A DNA stretch of 64,000 bases from a virus: positions 1-64,000 of the IMG/VR virus record IMGVR_UViG_3300046782_000129; one strand, given 5' to 3'. Both the position numbers and the translations under genes were made by a program. The number at the start of each line of letters is the position of its first letter. Position 1 is the first letter of the stretch. Below the pieces are notes generated by a model that saw only the letters and a list, made by a program, of their open reading frames with translations, was not told where the DNA came from and searched no databases. Shown in pieces: positions 58,100 to 64,000 of this stretch.

Positions 58100-59185
58100 A
58101 TGAACACACGCATGGTTGCGGCGATGCGCCGTGCTATGGAACCGGGTCCCGGTCCGGGGCCGGGTCCGGGACCCCTGCCTCCGGTGATTCCTCCCACCGA
58201 TCAGTCGATGATACGAGCGAACTTCTGTGGTCATCGGGACCACGTGGGACGCATCGTCTTTGACCCGGCGTACTTCTGCGCGAATGAAGTGACGCCAGAG
58301 GATCGCAAGCAGACCTACGCCATCAAGAAGCGGATGGGTCTGAACGCCATCGTGCTCCAGACTCCTGATGGACACGTGTATCCGGGGTACAAGGGCTTCT
58401 CGATCCCTGACTGGCGTCAGCGCATGGACCTGATGAAGGCGTTGGTCGATGAGGTGATCGCCCATGGGTTCCTGCCGTTGGTGTTCCTGACGACCGGCAA
58501 CAACGTGGACGACCTTGGCCTGTACGATGGAGAGCTACGCCGAAAGACCAGAGTCTTCGCAGGCTACGGCAAGGCCGCATGGTTCTCAGGTGGCTGGGAG
58601 ATGACCGGGAGTCAAAACCCGACCATCAGCACGAAGCAGGTCAACGAAATGCTCAAGATCATGCACGAGGAGTTGGGTGACGGTGCCCTGCTGTTTGTGC
58701 ATGGAGCGGACTGGGAGCGGTGTACTGCTGCGAGTTATCGAGGCAGTAATCCGGACATCCAACCCCCCGGTTGTATTTGGGTGAACGATACGTGGGTGGA
58801 AGCCGATGATCCCTCGCAGGGTGGAGAAATCGACTGGTGGTACACGCCAGAAGCTCTGTGGTGCAAGGCGTGGTTCTGGCAGTCACGACACGGTGGAGCC
58901 GGTCCCAGTTACAACGATGACACTGAGTTGAAAGCGTGGCGGGGTCGTGCAATTGAGTGCCAAATCCGGTTCTTGGAGCCGGGAATGCGTCCACCACCGA
59001 TGGTGGCGTACGAACACGGTGCTCCAGATTGGATGGGGTCACGACACGGCAATCGCCCGATCTTCGTGGTGTTTGAACTCTCTCCATACGAATACATCCG
59101 AGAGTGGTGTGATGAAGCTCGGGTGCAATACGTGGCCAAGCTCCTGCACGATGACGGGTTCTTGCATCTGGGTAGCGGCACATGA
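58100..59185 (+). CDS. TIM-barrel glycoside-hydrolase-like protein
   Basis: A 361-residue protein. After a helix and a (PG)n linker (residues 15-27), the rest reads like a (beta/alpha)8 barrel: NAIVLQTPDGHVYPG, FLPLVFLTTGN, WFSGGWEMTG, ALLFVHGADWERC, WYTPEALWCKAWFW, MVAYEHGAPDW. Glu/Asp at strand ends (WEM, YEH) could be catalytic. No signal peptide is seen. A tail depolymerase or a lysis enzyme are both possible. A palindrome copy lies at 58949. Confidence 0.55.
   Translation: MNTRMVAAMRRAMEPGPGPGPGPGPLPPVIPPTDQSMIRANFCGHRDHVGRIVFDPAYFCANEVTPEDRKQTYAIKKRMGLNAIVLQTPDGHVYPGYKGFSIPDWRQRMDLMKALVDEVIAHGFLPLVFLTTGNNVDDLGLYDGELRRKTRVFAGYGKAAWFSGGWEMTGSQNPTISTKQVNEMLKIMHEELGDGALLFVHGADWERCTAASYRGSNPDIQPPGCIWVNDTWVEADDPSQGGEIDWWYTPEALWCKAWFWQSRHGGAGPSYNDDTELKAWRGRAIECQIRFLEPGMRPPPMVAYEHGAPDWMGSRHGNRPIFVVFELSPYEYIREWCDEARVQYVAKLLHDDGFLHLGSGT
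58949..58960 (+). repeat. Dispersed palindrome, variant half-site copy
   Basis: GCAATTGAGTGC inside the TIM-barrel gene, in a codon phase (A-I-E-C) different from the other in-gene copies. Confidence 0.5.
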
Positions 59186-59277
59186 CTGCTGCTGATGTGC
59201 TGATCCCAATTGCGGTTGCGCTGGTGGCGGCGTTAGTCGGTGGTGCTATTGGTTGGTGGTTTGGTCGGAGACGTTGA
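59182..59277 (+). CDS. Very small membrane protein
   Basis: A 31-residue protein overlapping the TIM-barrel stop (ATGA). One membrane helix (VLIPIAVALVAALVGGAIGWWF) ends in three arginines, so the C-terminus should stay in the cytoplasm. It could be a minimal holin/pinholin-like or regulatory peptide; this is not proven. Confidence 0.6.
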   Translation: MTAADVLIPIAVALVAALVGGAIGWWFGRRR

Positions 59278-59279
59278 TA

Positions 59280-59375
59280 ATGAAGCGCGACACGTTCTGG
59301 GCGACCGTGCTGTGGCCGTTCAACGTGTTGCGCGTCATTTGGAAGGCTCTAACTACTAGAAGGGACAAGACTTAG
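59280..59375 (+). CDS. Very small amphipathic protein
   Basis: A 31-residue protein starting 2 bp after the previous stop. A short hydrophobic, Trp-rich segment (FWATVLWPFNVLRVIW) is followed by a basic tail. It may lie at the membrane surface. Ends six bases before the next -35. Confidence 0.5.
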   Translation: MKRDTFWATVLWPFNVLRVIWKALTTRRDKT

Positions 59376-59380
59376 AGTCC

Positions 59381-59410
59381 TTGACAAATTAAAGCTGGGT
59401 GTGAGACACT
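59381..59410 (+). promoter_or_regulatory. Sigma70-like promoter with a start codon near +1
   Basis: TTGACA 59381-59386, 18-nt spacer, GACACT 59405-59410. The ATG at 59417 is only 7 nt after the -10. Confidence 0.55.
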
Positions 59411-59416
59411 AGGGTC

Positions 59417-59665
59417 ATGGATCGCACACTGACAGGCGAAGTGCTCTACAAAGAAGGCCAGTTTTTCGTGGTCAAGACGGATGGCCCGTCCCACCTGACC
59501 ACGATGCACATGACCCCCCGAGAGATGAAGGACGGCGACGTCGGAGACGTGGTGGAGTTGAAGTATTTCTCCACAAACACCTACGGGTTCTGGTACGTCA
59601 GCCGGGTGGTCGATAAGGGGCCGGTTAGCGATGAAGAACAGCTTCTGAGTAGGTATCTGCCCTGA
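59417..59665 (+). CDS. Small beta-rich protein, probably leaderless
   Basis: An 82-residue protein (LTGEVLYKEGQFFVVKT, GDVGDVVELKYF, GFWYVSRVV) with an SH3/KOW-like strand order. Its ATG 59417 has no ribosome site and coincides with the expected transcription start, so the mRNA may be leaderless. Function unknown. Confidence 0.6.
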   Translation: MDRTLTGEVLYKEGQFFVVKTDGPSHLTTMHMTPREMKDGDVGDVVELKYFSTNTYGFWYVSRVVDKGPVSDEEQLLSRYLP

Positions 59666-59666
59666 T

Positions 59667-59696
59667 TTGACAAACTGCTAGGACCTGTGCGACAAT
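59667..59696 (+). promoter_or_regulatory. Sigma70-like promoter
   Basis: TTGACA 59667-59672, 18-nt spacer, GACAAT 59691-59696. Leader carries CTCATGGAGGAG. Confidence 0.75.
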
Positions 59697-59725
59697 GGGT
59701 TCCTGCTCATGGAGGAGCGAAATTT

Positions 59726-59992
59726 ATGGCCCTGAACCGATACGACGCTGACAAGATGACCCTCCCCCTCTGCGACGACTTTGAAGACACGCCGATCTTC
59801 GTCTCGTGCGAGAAGTGCGAGAAGCCGGTGGAGTCAGAGACGGTGGAAACGGTGGAGCTTCTGACGGAGCGCAACCCCGACGTCTACGAGGATCAGGTGT
59901 GGTGCATGACGTGCCGGGAGCGGGCGGAGTATCTGAGCGATCCGTTCAACGAAGCGTACGAGCGGGCACGGGCGAGAGGCTGGGAAGACTGA
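59726..59992 (+). CDS. Small zinc-ribbon protein
   Basis: An 88-residue acidic protein from ATG 59726 (GGAGGAG upstream). Two C-x2-C pairs (SCEKCEKP near residue 28 and WCMTCRER near 59) form a zinc ribbon. Its stop overlaps the next ATG. Regulatory or RNA-polymerase-binding roles are possible; none is shown. Confidence 0.6.
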   Translation: MALNRYDADKMTLPLCDDFEDTPIFVSCEKCEKPVESETVETVELLTERNPDVYEDQVWCMTCRERAEYLSDPFNEAYERARARGWED

Positions 59993-60219
59993 TGGGATGG
60001 ACAGCGATTGATCGGTATGGCCAGACGTGGTGTCTGGTCCGAGTGCAGCGACAGGACGGCACGGAGTTCGCGGACATCGTGCCCGGACCCGATGACGACC
60101 TTGCTATCATGGGAGTGTTTGCATGGGCGTTGTTCCCCCTCGCCAAGGAAATTCTGTACAAGGGTCAGCCACTGGTGAACCCGGTGAAGCATCAGGACGA
60201 CGTGTCAAGCGGTGTCTGA
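59992..60219 (+). CDS. Small unidentified protein
   Basis: A 75-residue protein beginning on the previous stop (TGATG). A strand pair (GWTAIDRYGQTWCLVRVQ) and a hydrophobic helix (LAIMGVFAWALFPLAKEIL) could touch the membrane. Not recognised. Confidence 0.5.
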   Translation: MGWTAIDRYGQTWCLVRVQRQDGTEFADIVPGPDDDLAIMGVFAWALFPLAKEILYKGQPLVNPVKHQDDVSSGV

Positions 60220-60572
60220 TTTGTGGGAAGACATTGGAGCAGCACGACCGGGTGGATCTGCGGATCTGCCAGCGGAAAGCCGATGCCCTGAAGAACAAGG
60301 GAATGAAACGGGTGCGGCCAGAATCCGTGGAACGTCTCCTGATGGTGGAGCGTGAGGCCGAGGAGCGGGGATTTCAGCGGGGTCGGGAGGCCAGTCGAGC
60401 CATGGTGTTGAAGTGGGGCATCAAGCATGACTCGTTTCCCCATCCTAACGAGCGACCGCACTACCGCTGTCAGGAGTGCGCGGTGTCATGGTCAGGAGCG
60501 AGAGATGCCCACCCCCCTAGCGAAGGGTGTGCGGTGCAGCAGGCTCTTGCTAAGGTGGATGTCAGGTCATGA
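60123..60572 (+). CDS. Zinc-finger-like basic protein (start uncertain)
   Basis: A 149-residue frame whose N-terminal 28 codons overlap the previous gene, so the real start may be later. Cysteine pairs CLICGKT near residue 31 and CQECAVSW near 115, with His residues nearby, suggest zinc sites. The middle is a charged helix. Not recognised. Confidence 0.45.
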   Translation: MGVVPPRQGNSVQGSATGEPGEASGRRVKRCLICGKTLEQHDRVDLRICQRKADALKNKGMKRVRPESVERLLMVEREAEERGFQRGREASRAMVLKWGIKHDSFPHPNERPHYRCQECAVSWSGARDAHPPSEGCAVQQALAKVDVRS

Positions 60573-60664
60573 GGCAACGAGAGTGGATGACGTTGATTCT
60601 TCTCGTGGTGGTGCTTACATGGTTTATTGCGAAAGCCATCGCATGGTGGTGGGGGTATCGATGA
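60569..60664 (+). CDS. Very small membrane protein
   Basis: A 31-residue protein starting in the previous stop (ATGA) and ending in the next start. One hydrophobic helix (MTLILLVVVLTWFIAKAIAW) with a basic start and a Trp-Arg end. Function unknown. Confidence 0.6.
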   Translation: MRQREWMTLILLVVVLTWFIAKAIAWWWGYR

Positions 60665-60891
60665 AGTATCTGGATCGGTTGGAAAAAGACAATGCGTATC
60701 GGGTGGCCGTGGAATTCGGCCAGCAGCAAGGTCAAGAAGACCCGGCGTCAGATGCCGTGGCTTTCTGGTCGGCATGGAGAGCGGCAAGGAACGCAGCAGC
60801 CGCCCTGTTGAACAAGGCGGAGGAACTGAACCTGACGCCTGAGCAGATGGAGGCCCTGACCCGTGTCGCGGAAAAAGTCGCCTACGACTAG
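60661..60891 (+). CDS. Small helical protein
   Basis: A 76-residue, fully helical protein from ATG 60661, overlapping the membrane peptide by 4 bp. Charged and Ala-rich (NKAEELNLTPEQMEALTRVAEK). It overlaps the next small gene by 29 bp. Not recognised. Confidence 0.55.
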   Translation: MKYLDRLEKDNAYRVAVEFGQQQGQEDPASDAVAFWSAWRAARNAAAALLNKAEELNLTPEQMEALTRVAEKVAYD

Positions 60892-61000
60892 GCTGGAGCC
60901 GTGGTGGTTGATCTGGCCCCCGATGATCTTGCTGGCGGGGGTGGTGCTCGGCGTGTTCTGGGGCGTGGTCGAAGACCTACCGTGGTTGTGGAGGCACTGA
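60863..61000 (+). CDS. Very small membrane protein
   Basis: A 45-residue protein from GTG 60863. A basic start (SRKKSPTTR) precedes a Trp- and Leu/Val-rich helix (WWLIWPPMILLAGVVLGVFW). The stop overlaps the ATG of the next membrane protein (TGATG). Function unknown. Confidence 0.5.
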   Translation: MSRKKSPTTRLEPWWLIWPPMILLAGVVLGVFWGVVEDLPWLWRH

Positions 61001-61155
61001 TGGCGAAGAAGCGGATTCATCCGATCACGGAGATGAACAACGAGTTCAGCAAGGCTATTTTTCTGGCCCCGTTCGGGTGCCTGTTCATTGGCCTGTTCTG
61101 GGGGCTGGTCTTCACGGTGCTGGGCTGGCTGGGGCTGATAACCGTCCACCACTGA
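61000..61155 (+). CDS. Small membrane protein
   Basis: A 51-residue protein from ATG 61000. A basic, polar N-terminus of 20 residues leads to a Gly/Phe-rich membrane helix (FLAPFGCLFIGLFWGLVFTV, then LGWLGLI). It belongs to a group of tiny membrane proteins in this region. Confidence 0.6.
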   Translation: MAKKRIHPITEMNNEFSKAIFLAPFGCLFIGLFWGLVFTVLGWLGLITVHH

Positions 61156-61158
61156 GTG

Positions 61159-61170
61159 GCAATCAAGTGC
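61159..61170 (+). repeat. Dispersed palindrome, variant half-site copy upstream of a promoter
   Basis: GCAATCAAGTGC, ending 2 nt before the -35 at 61173. Confidence 0.75.
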
Positions 61171-61172
61171 AT

Positions 61173-61201
61173 TTGACAAACTAATCCTCCTGTGTCATAC
61201 T
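61173..61201 (+). promoter_or_regulatory. Sigma70-like promoter
   Basis: TTGACA 61173-61178, 17-nt spacer, CATACT 61196-61201, then the shared leader GGTCATGGAGGA. Confidence 0.8.
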
Positions 61202-61210
61202 GGTCTGGTC

Positions 61211-61546
61211 ATGGAGGATACATTGACTGTCAAACACGCCACTCCCGAGTTCAACGCCGCCCTCGATGCCTTCGTCGCGGCCACGCAAGCCAAAATCAAC
61301 GCGGACTTCGCCCACAATTACTCGCGGGTGACGCCCCCGGTCCTGACGGTGGAAGCCGGTCAGAAGAACGCCAAGATCGTCAAGACGGACAGCCAGCGGT
61401 CGGTGTTCTGCTTCGTCCGGATCGCGGACGGAGCCATCCTCAAGGCGGCAAGCTGGAAGGCTCCTGCCAAGCACGCCCGAGGGTCCATCTTCGTGAACGC
61501 CGGTCAAGACGCGGTGACCACCTTCGGCGCGAACTACCTGCGCTGA
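61211..61546 (+). CDS. Small unidentified early protein
   Basis: A 111-residue protein if ATG 61211 is used. That ATG lies inside the shared leader and near +1; TTG 61223, just after GGAGGA, may be the real start. Helical start (FNAALDAFVAATQAKINADF), then a strand-rich half ending GANYLR. It is one of several singly promoted small genes. Confidence 0.6.
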   Translation: MEDTLTVKHATPEFNAALDAFVAATQAKINADFAHNYSRVTPPVLTVEAGQKNAKIVKTDSQRSVFCFVRIADGAILKAASWKAPAKHARGSIFVNAGQDAVTTFGANYLR

Positions 61547-61557
61547 GCCTCAAAAAG

Positions 61558-61594
61558 GGCCAAATTCCCTAGCAAAAACAGGGGAATTTGGTCC
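61558..61594. terminator. Strong hairpin, possibly bidirectional terminator
   Basis: GGGCCAAATTCCC pairs with GGGAATTTGGTCC (13 pairs, one G-U). On the minus strand it is followed by a run of five T; on the plus strand only two T follow. Confidence 0.5.
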
Positions 61595-61623
61595 TTGACA
61601 AACTGGGCTAGTGGTGTCATACT
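61595..61623 (+). promoter_or_regulatory. Sigma70-like promoter
   Basis: TTGACA 61595-61600, 17-nt spacer, CATACT 61618-61623, then GGTGGGTAAGGTCATGGAGGA leader parts shared with 62235 and 63173. Confidence 0.85.
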
Positions 61624-61649
61624 GGGTGGGTAAGGTCATGGAGGATTCG

Positions 61650-61808
61650 ATGGTAGCAACAATTCGCCCGGTCCACTTCGTCCCCGATGTTCGTCGGCCC
61701 TTCAAGACGGCGTGCCAAGCTGGGCGGCACACAAAGCGGTGGAGGTCGGTGGATACGACCACGGTGAAGGCCGCAGTGACGTGCAAAAAGTGCAGGAGGG
61801 TGGCATGA
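61650..61808 (+). CDS. Small zinc-binding peptide
   Basis: A 52-residue basic protein from ATG 61650, after GGAGG. It contains HTKRW and a C-terminal TCKKCRR; with an earlier Cys (TACQAGRH) this could be one zinc site. It overlaps the next gene by 4 bp. Function unknown. Confidence 0.6.
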   Translation: MVATIRPVHFVPDVRRPFKTACQAGRHTKRWRSVDTTTVKAAVTCKKCRRVA

Positions 61809-61975
61809 AGGACATGGTACAGCATCACACTGACATCAAGAAGCAGGGCGTAAAGCCAACTACGTGGGTGGTCGTCTGCTCCTGCGGCTATCAGAGCCGT
61901 CCCTACGAACGCAAGCGGGACGCGGACAACGACGAAGGCGAACACGTTCGCCTGATGACCTACGTGAAGGATTGA
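61805..61975 (+). CDS. Small protein with CSCGYQS motif
   Basis: A 56-residue protein from ATG 61805 (ATGA overlap). The strand TTWVVVCSCGYQSRPYERK followed by D-E-H residues is like half of a zinc-ribbon domain. Probably works with, or is split from, the preceding peptide. Not recognised. Confidence 0.55.
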   Translation: MKDMVQHHTDIKKQGVKPTTWVVVCSCGYQSRPYERKRDADNDEGEHVRLMTYVKD

Positions 61976-61980
61976 TCCAA

Positions 61981-62229
61981 GTGAGAAACTTCACGCACGA
62001 GCGGGACAAACGCTGCACAGAGACCGTGTTCAGACGGGGCCGGGACGGGCAGGGGTTCAAGCGGTGTGCATTCAGCACCCTGATGCACCTGTCCCCCCAG
62101 CGGTGTGGGCGTGTGGCCCCTGAGGGGCGGAGCAAGTGCTGGCAGCACGACCGGGAGCAGTCGAGGCGGCGGCGGCAGGCCCACGTCGAATTCCCTGACT
62201 CTAAACCCTTGAGAAATAAGGGGTTATAG
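61981..62229 (+). CDS. Small basic cysteine protein
   Basis: An 82-residue protein starting at GTG 61981. Four cysteines (RCTETVF, RCAFSTL, RCGRV, KCWQHD) and many arginines suggest a zinc-bound nucleic-acid binder. It ends shortly before the next promoter. Confidence 0.6.
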   Translation: MRNFTHERDKRCTETVFRRGRDGQGFKRCAFSTLMHLSPQRCGRVAPEGRSKCWQHDREQSRRRRQAHVEFPDSKPLRNKGL

Positions 62230-62234
62230 ACCAC

Positions 62235-62263
62235 TTGACAAATGGAGTGATTGGGCGTATACT
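62235..62263 (+). promoter_or_regulatory. Strong sigma70-like promoter
   Basis: TTGACA 62235-62240, 17-nt spacer, TATACT 62258-62263, then TAAGGTCATGGAGGA leader. The closest match to consensus in the window. Confidence 0.9.
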
Positions 62264-62295
62264 TGTTCTGTAAGGTCATGGAGGACAACAAAGTT

Positions 62296-63150
62296 ATGGC
62301 ACACACACCCACGGTCCACAATCCGACGCACTTCGAACCCGCGCACTACGAGGTCGTAGACTATCTTGACAACAAGCGTCCCGCCTACTACGGGCAGGGC
62401 ATCGAAGCGTTCGAAGCCGAGATCAAGTTCTGGCAGGACGAGATGATCGCCACCTTCGGCGCGGACTACGCGAAGAAGATTCACCACTGCGTTCACTGCG
62501 GCAACGGTCGCGTGCGCTGGATCACGGCGACCAAGCACCTCCCCACGGGCGACGTGGTGGTCTTCGGGTCGGACTGCACGGCGCGTCTCGGGTTCCGCAA
62601 TCAGGTCGCCTTCAAGCTGGCGCAGCTTCAGGCGAAGGCGGAAGCCGGTCACAAGCGGATGAAGATTTGGGTCGCCCGCACGGCGTTCCTCGCGGCGAAT
62701 CCGGAGTTCGCGGCGGCGGTCGAGCAGGCGAAGAACGAAGTCCACGCGAAGAATACCTTCGTGGCCGACGTCATCAGCAAGCTGAACCTTTACGGAAGCC
62801 TCTCAGAGCGTCAGGTGGCGGCGGTCATCAAGTCCATCGCCCGTGACATCGAGATGGCGTCAGGCAAGGCGGCAGAGGCCACCGAGGTCAAGGGAGACGC
62901 CCCCACGGGTCGCCAGACGGTCACCGGGGTCATCCTGAGCATCAAGCAGGTCGAAGGCTACTACGGCTGGCAGTCGAAGATGCTCCTCAAGCTGGAGAAC
63001 AACGCCCGCGTGTGGCTGACGGTCCCCAGCAAGGCGGCGGTGGAGGTCAAGAACACCATCACGGTGACGGCCACCTTCGAAGTCAGCAAGGATGACAAGT
63101 CCTTCGCCTTCGGTAAGCGTCCGAGTCTGGTCAGCGTCAAGGCGGCGTGA
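62296..63150 (+). CDS. Abundant early protein with zinc site and OB-like end
   Basis: A 284-residue protein from ATG 62296. HHCVHCGNGRVRW near residue 57, then VVFGSDCTARLGF near 84, gives three cysteines and His for a zinc site. An Ala/Lys-rich helical middle follows. The C-terminal 90 residues (TVTGVILSIKQVEGYYGWQSKMLLKLE...) look like an OB fold. The combination is found in phage proteins of unknown role; single-strand nucleic-acid binding is plausible. It has the strongest promoter here. Confidence 0.65.
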   Translation: MAHTPTVHNPTHFEPAHYEVVDYLDNKRPAYYGQGIEAFEAEIKFWQDEMIATFGADYAKKIHHCVHCGNGRVRWITATKHLPTGDVVVFGSDCTARLGFRNQVAFKLAQLQAKAEAGHKRMKIWVARTAFLAANPEFAAAVEQAKNEVHAKNTFVADVISKLNLYGSLSERQVAAVIKSIARDIEMASGKAAEATEVKGDAPTGRQTVTGVILSIKQVEGYYGWQSKMLLKLENNARVWLTVPSKAAVEVKNTITVTATFEVSKDDKSFAFGKRPSLVSVKAA

Positions 63151-63160
63151 AATCGATTGC
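63149..63160 (+). repeat. Degenerate palindrome copy
   Basis: GAAATCGATTGC, one mismatch from the exact palindrome, overlapping the stop of the previous gene and 12 nt before the next -35. Confidence 0.35.
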
Positions 63161-63172
63161 AGGGGGAGGGGG

Positions 63173-63202
63173 TTGACAAACTCCTCCCCCTCATGCGATA
63201 CT
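63173..63202 (+). promoter_or_regulatory. Sigma70-like promoter
   Basis: TTGACA 63173-63178, 18-nt spacer, GATACT 63197-63202. The following GGGTGGGTAAGGT matches the leader at 61624. Confidence 0.8.
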
Positions 63203-63234
63203 GGGTGGGTAAGGTAGTCCCAAAGGAGTTGGGT

Positions 63235-63591
63235 ATGACAGACATGACGGTCGCAAAGACGATTCTGGAACAGCTTGGTGGGCGACGGTTCTCGGTGATG
63301 ACCGGAGCCAAGAACTTCATCGGCAGCGAAAACACTCTGTCCTTCCGTTTGCCCGGTAGCGGCTTCGCCAAGGATGGCATCAACGCTGTTCGGGTCACGC
63401 TCAATGGGCTGGATCTGTATGACGTGGAGTTCTCGCGGGTGCGTGGGGCCAAGGTCAAGGTCCTGCACACGGAGACGAACATCTACGGCGACAAGCTGGC
63501 GGAGGCGTTCCGTCTCTGCACGGGCCTGAACACGTCGCTGGGCACCATGGGTGGCGAGATGCGGCGGTTCAACAACCGCCACGAGGATTAA
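63235..63591 (+). CDS. Phage-conserved small protein
   Basis: A 118-residue protein from ATG 63235 (AAAGGAG upstream). The opening AKTILEQLGGRRFSVMTGAKNFIGSENTLSFRL belongs to a widespread phage/plasmid family of unknown function that I recognise by the QLGG-x-x-F-x-x-MTGAK motif. The C-terminal part ends in a basic, His-rich segment. It follows its own promoter. Confidence 0.7.
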   Translation: MTDMTVAKTILEQLGGRRFSVMTGAKNFIGSENTLSFRLPGSGFAKDGINAVRVTLNGLDLYDVEFSRVRGAKVKVLHTETNIYGDKLAEAFRLCTGLNTSLGTMGGEMRRFNNRHED

Positions 63592-63595
63592 GGCC

Positions 63596-63829
63596 ATGGC
63601 GTTCAAGATGCCGTGGGGGCGGGAAGAAACGGCGGAGCGGCTGGCCAGAGCCTTGATGTCCACTGGCGACAGCTACCGCAGGGGGTGCATGTCCAGACTC
63701 ACCTACCGGTCGCATATGGCATCCTTGTGGGGGCAGGCACGGGTGCATGGGGTGATGGCAGAAGTCGAGGCACAGGTGGACCCAGCGTTGGTGGGTCTCC
63801 GGCCACTCGGGGAGCAGAGGATCGCATGA
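63596..63829 (+). CDS. Small basic helical protein
   Basis: A 77-residue protein 4 bp after the previous stop, overlapping the next gene by 4 bp. It is helical and Arg-rich with no motif I recognise. Function unknown. Confidence 0.5.
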   Translation: MAFKMPWGREETAERLARALMSTGDSYRRGCMSRLTYRSHMASLWGQARVHGVMAEVEAQVDPALVGLRPLGEQRIA

Positions 63830-64000
63830 AACCGCATCAGTGTTTTAGTCGTTCAGGATGGTGGCAGACGCTGTGTGGACTCGATGCCGCCAATCAAGGG
63901 TTCGGGTGGACGTCGGTGCCGGGTAACGTGGGTTGCATCGAGTGCAAAAAGCTGATTCAAAAGGGTGAGCACTTGAAGTGGACAGAGAAGCACATTCTTG
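63826..64000 (+). CDS. Zinc-site protein (truncated by window end)
   Basis: From ATG 63826 the frame stays open to the window edge (58 codons). Cysteines at residues 6 and 17 and a GCIECKKL pair, with nearby His, suggest a zinc-binding fold; W and G are frequent. The 3' end lies outside the window. Confidence 0.5.
   Translation, partial: MKPHQCFSRSGWWQTLCGLDAANQGFGWTSVPGNVGCIECKKLIQKGEHLKWTEKHIL

Overview
This window is part of a tailed double-stranded DNA phage genome, most likely siphovirus-like. It has a full head-to-tail gene order with a tape measure protein, a G/GT-type tail chaperone frameshift and no tail sheath gene. All recognised genes except one small one lie on the + strand and are packed tightly, with many stop/start overlaps. 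No tRNA, integrase, DNA polymerase, portal gene or clear endolysin was seen; the portal probably lies left of base 1. Two genes encode proteins with a signal peptide and a C-terminal PEP-CTERM sorting tail. This points to a Gram-negative host with an exosortase system; the host itself cannot be named from the sequence.

Layout. 1-3.5 kb: major capsid protein, head-tail connector and tail completion genes. 3.5-6.3 kb: a surface-modification cassette (two or three glycosyltransferases and a methyltransferase) inserted among virion genes. 6.4-12.9 kb: an Ig-like tail protein, major tail protein, tail assembly chaperone with a -1 slippery heptamer, and a 1250-residue tape measure protein. 12.9-28.8 kb: tail tip, hub, beta-propeller-like, glycosidase-like and LamG/ConA-like adhesion proteins, including a duplicated gene pair. 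28.8-51.4 kb: replication, recombination and accessory genes. These include an AAA+ ATPase, initiator-like protein, possible loader, DnaB-type helicase, primase, ssDNA-binding protein, SF2 helicase, RecA, two PD-(D/E)XK nucleases and a RuvC-like resolvase, plus a collagen-like protein, a cold-shock protein and the first PEP-CTERM gene. 51.4-54.5 kb: terminase. 54.5-64 kb: small accessory genes, the second PEP-CTERM gene, a propeller/TIM-barrel cassette, several very small membrane proteins and a run of short genes each driven by its own promoter.

Regulation. About fifteen sigma70-like promoters share an extended -35 TTGACAAAY, all between 30.5 and 63.2 kb. Many share a leader with GGTCATGGAGGA. 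No such promoter was seen across the structural genes, so those are probably read from elsewhere. A 12-bp palindrome, GCAAYYRRTTGC, occurs 11 times exactly and at least 7 more times with one half-site changed to GTGC. In three promoters it ends exactly 2 nt before the -35. I regard this network as the most likely undescribed system here. Next in interest are the two independently promoted PEP-CTERM genes and a perfect 56-bp inverted repeat whose copies lie 49.7 kb apart.
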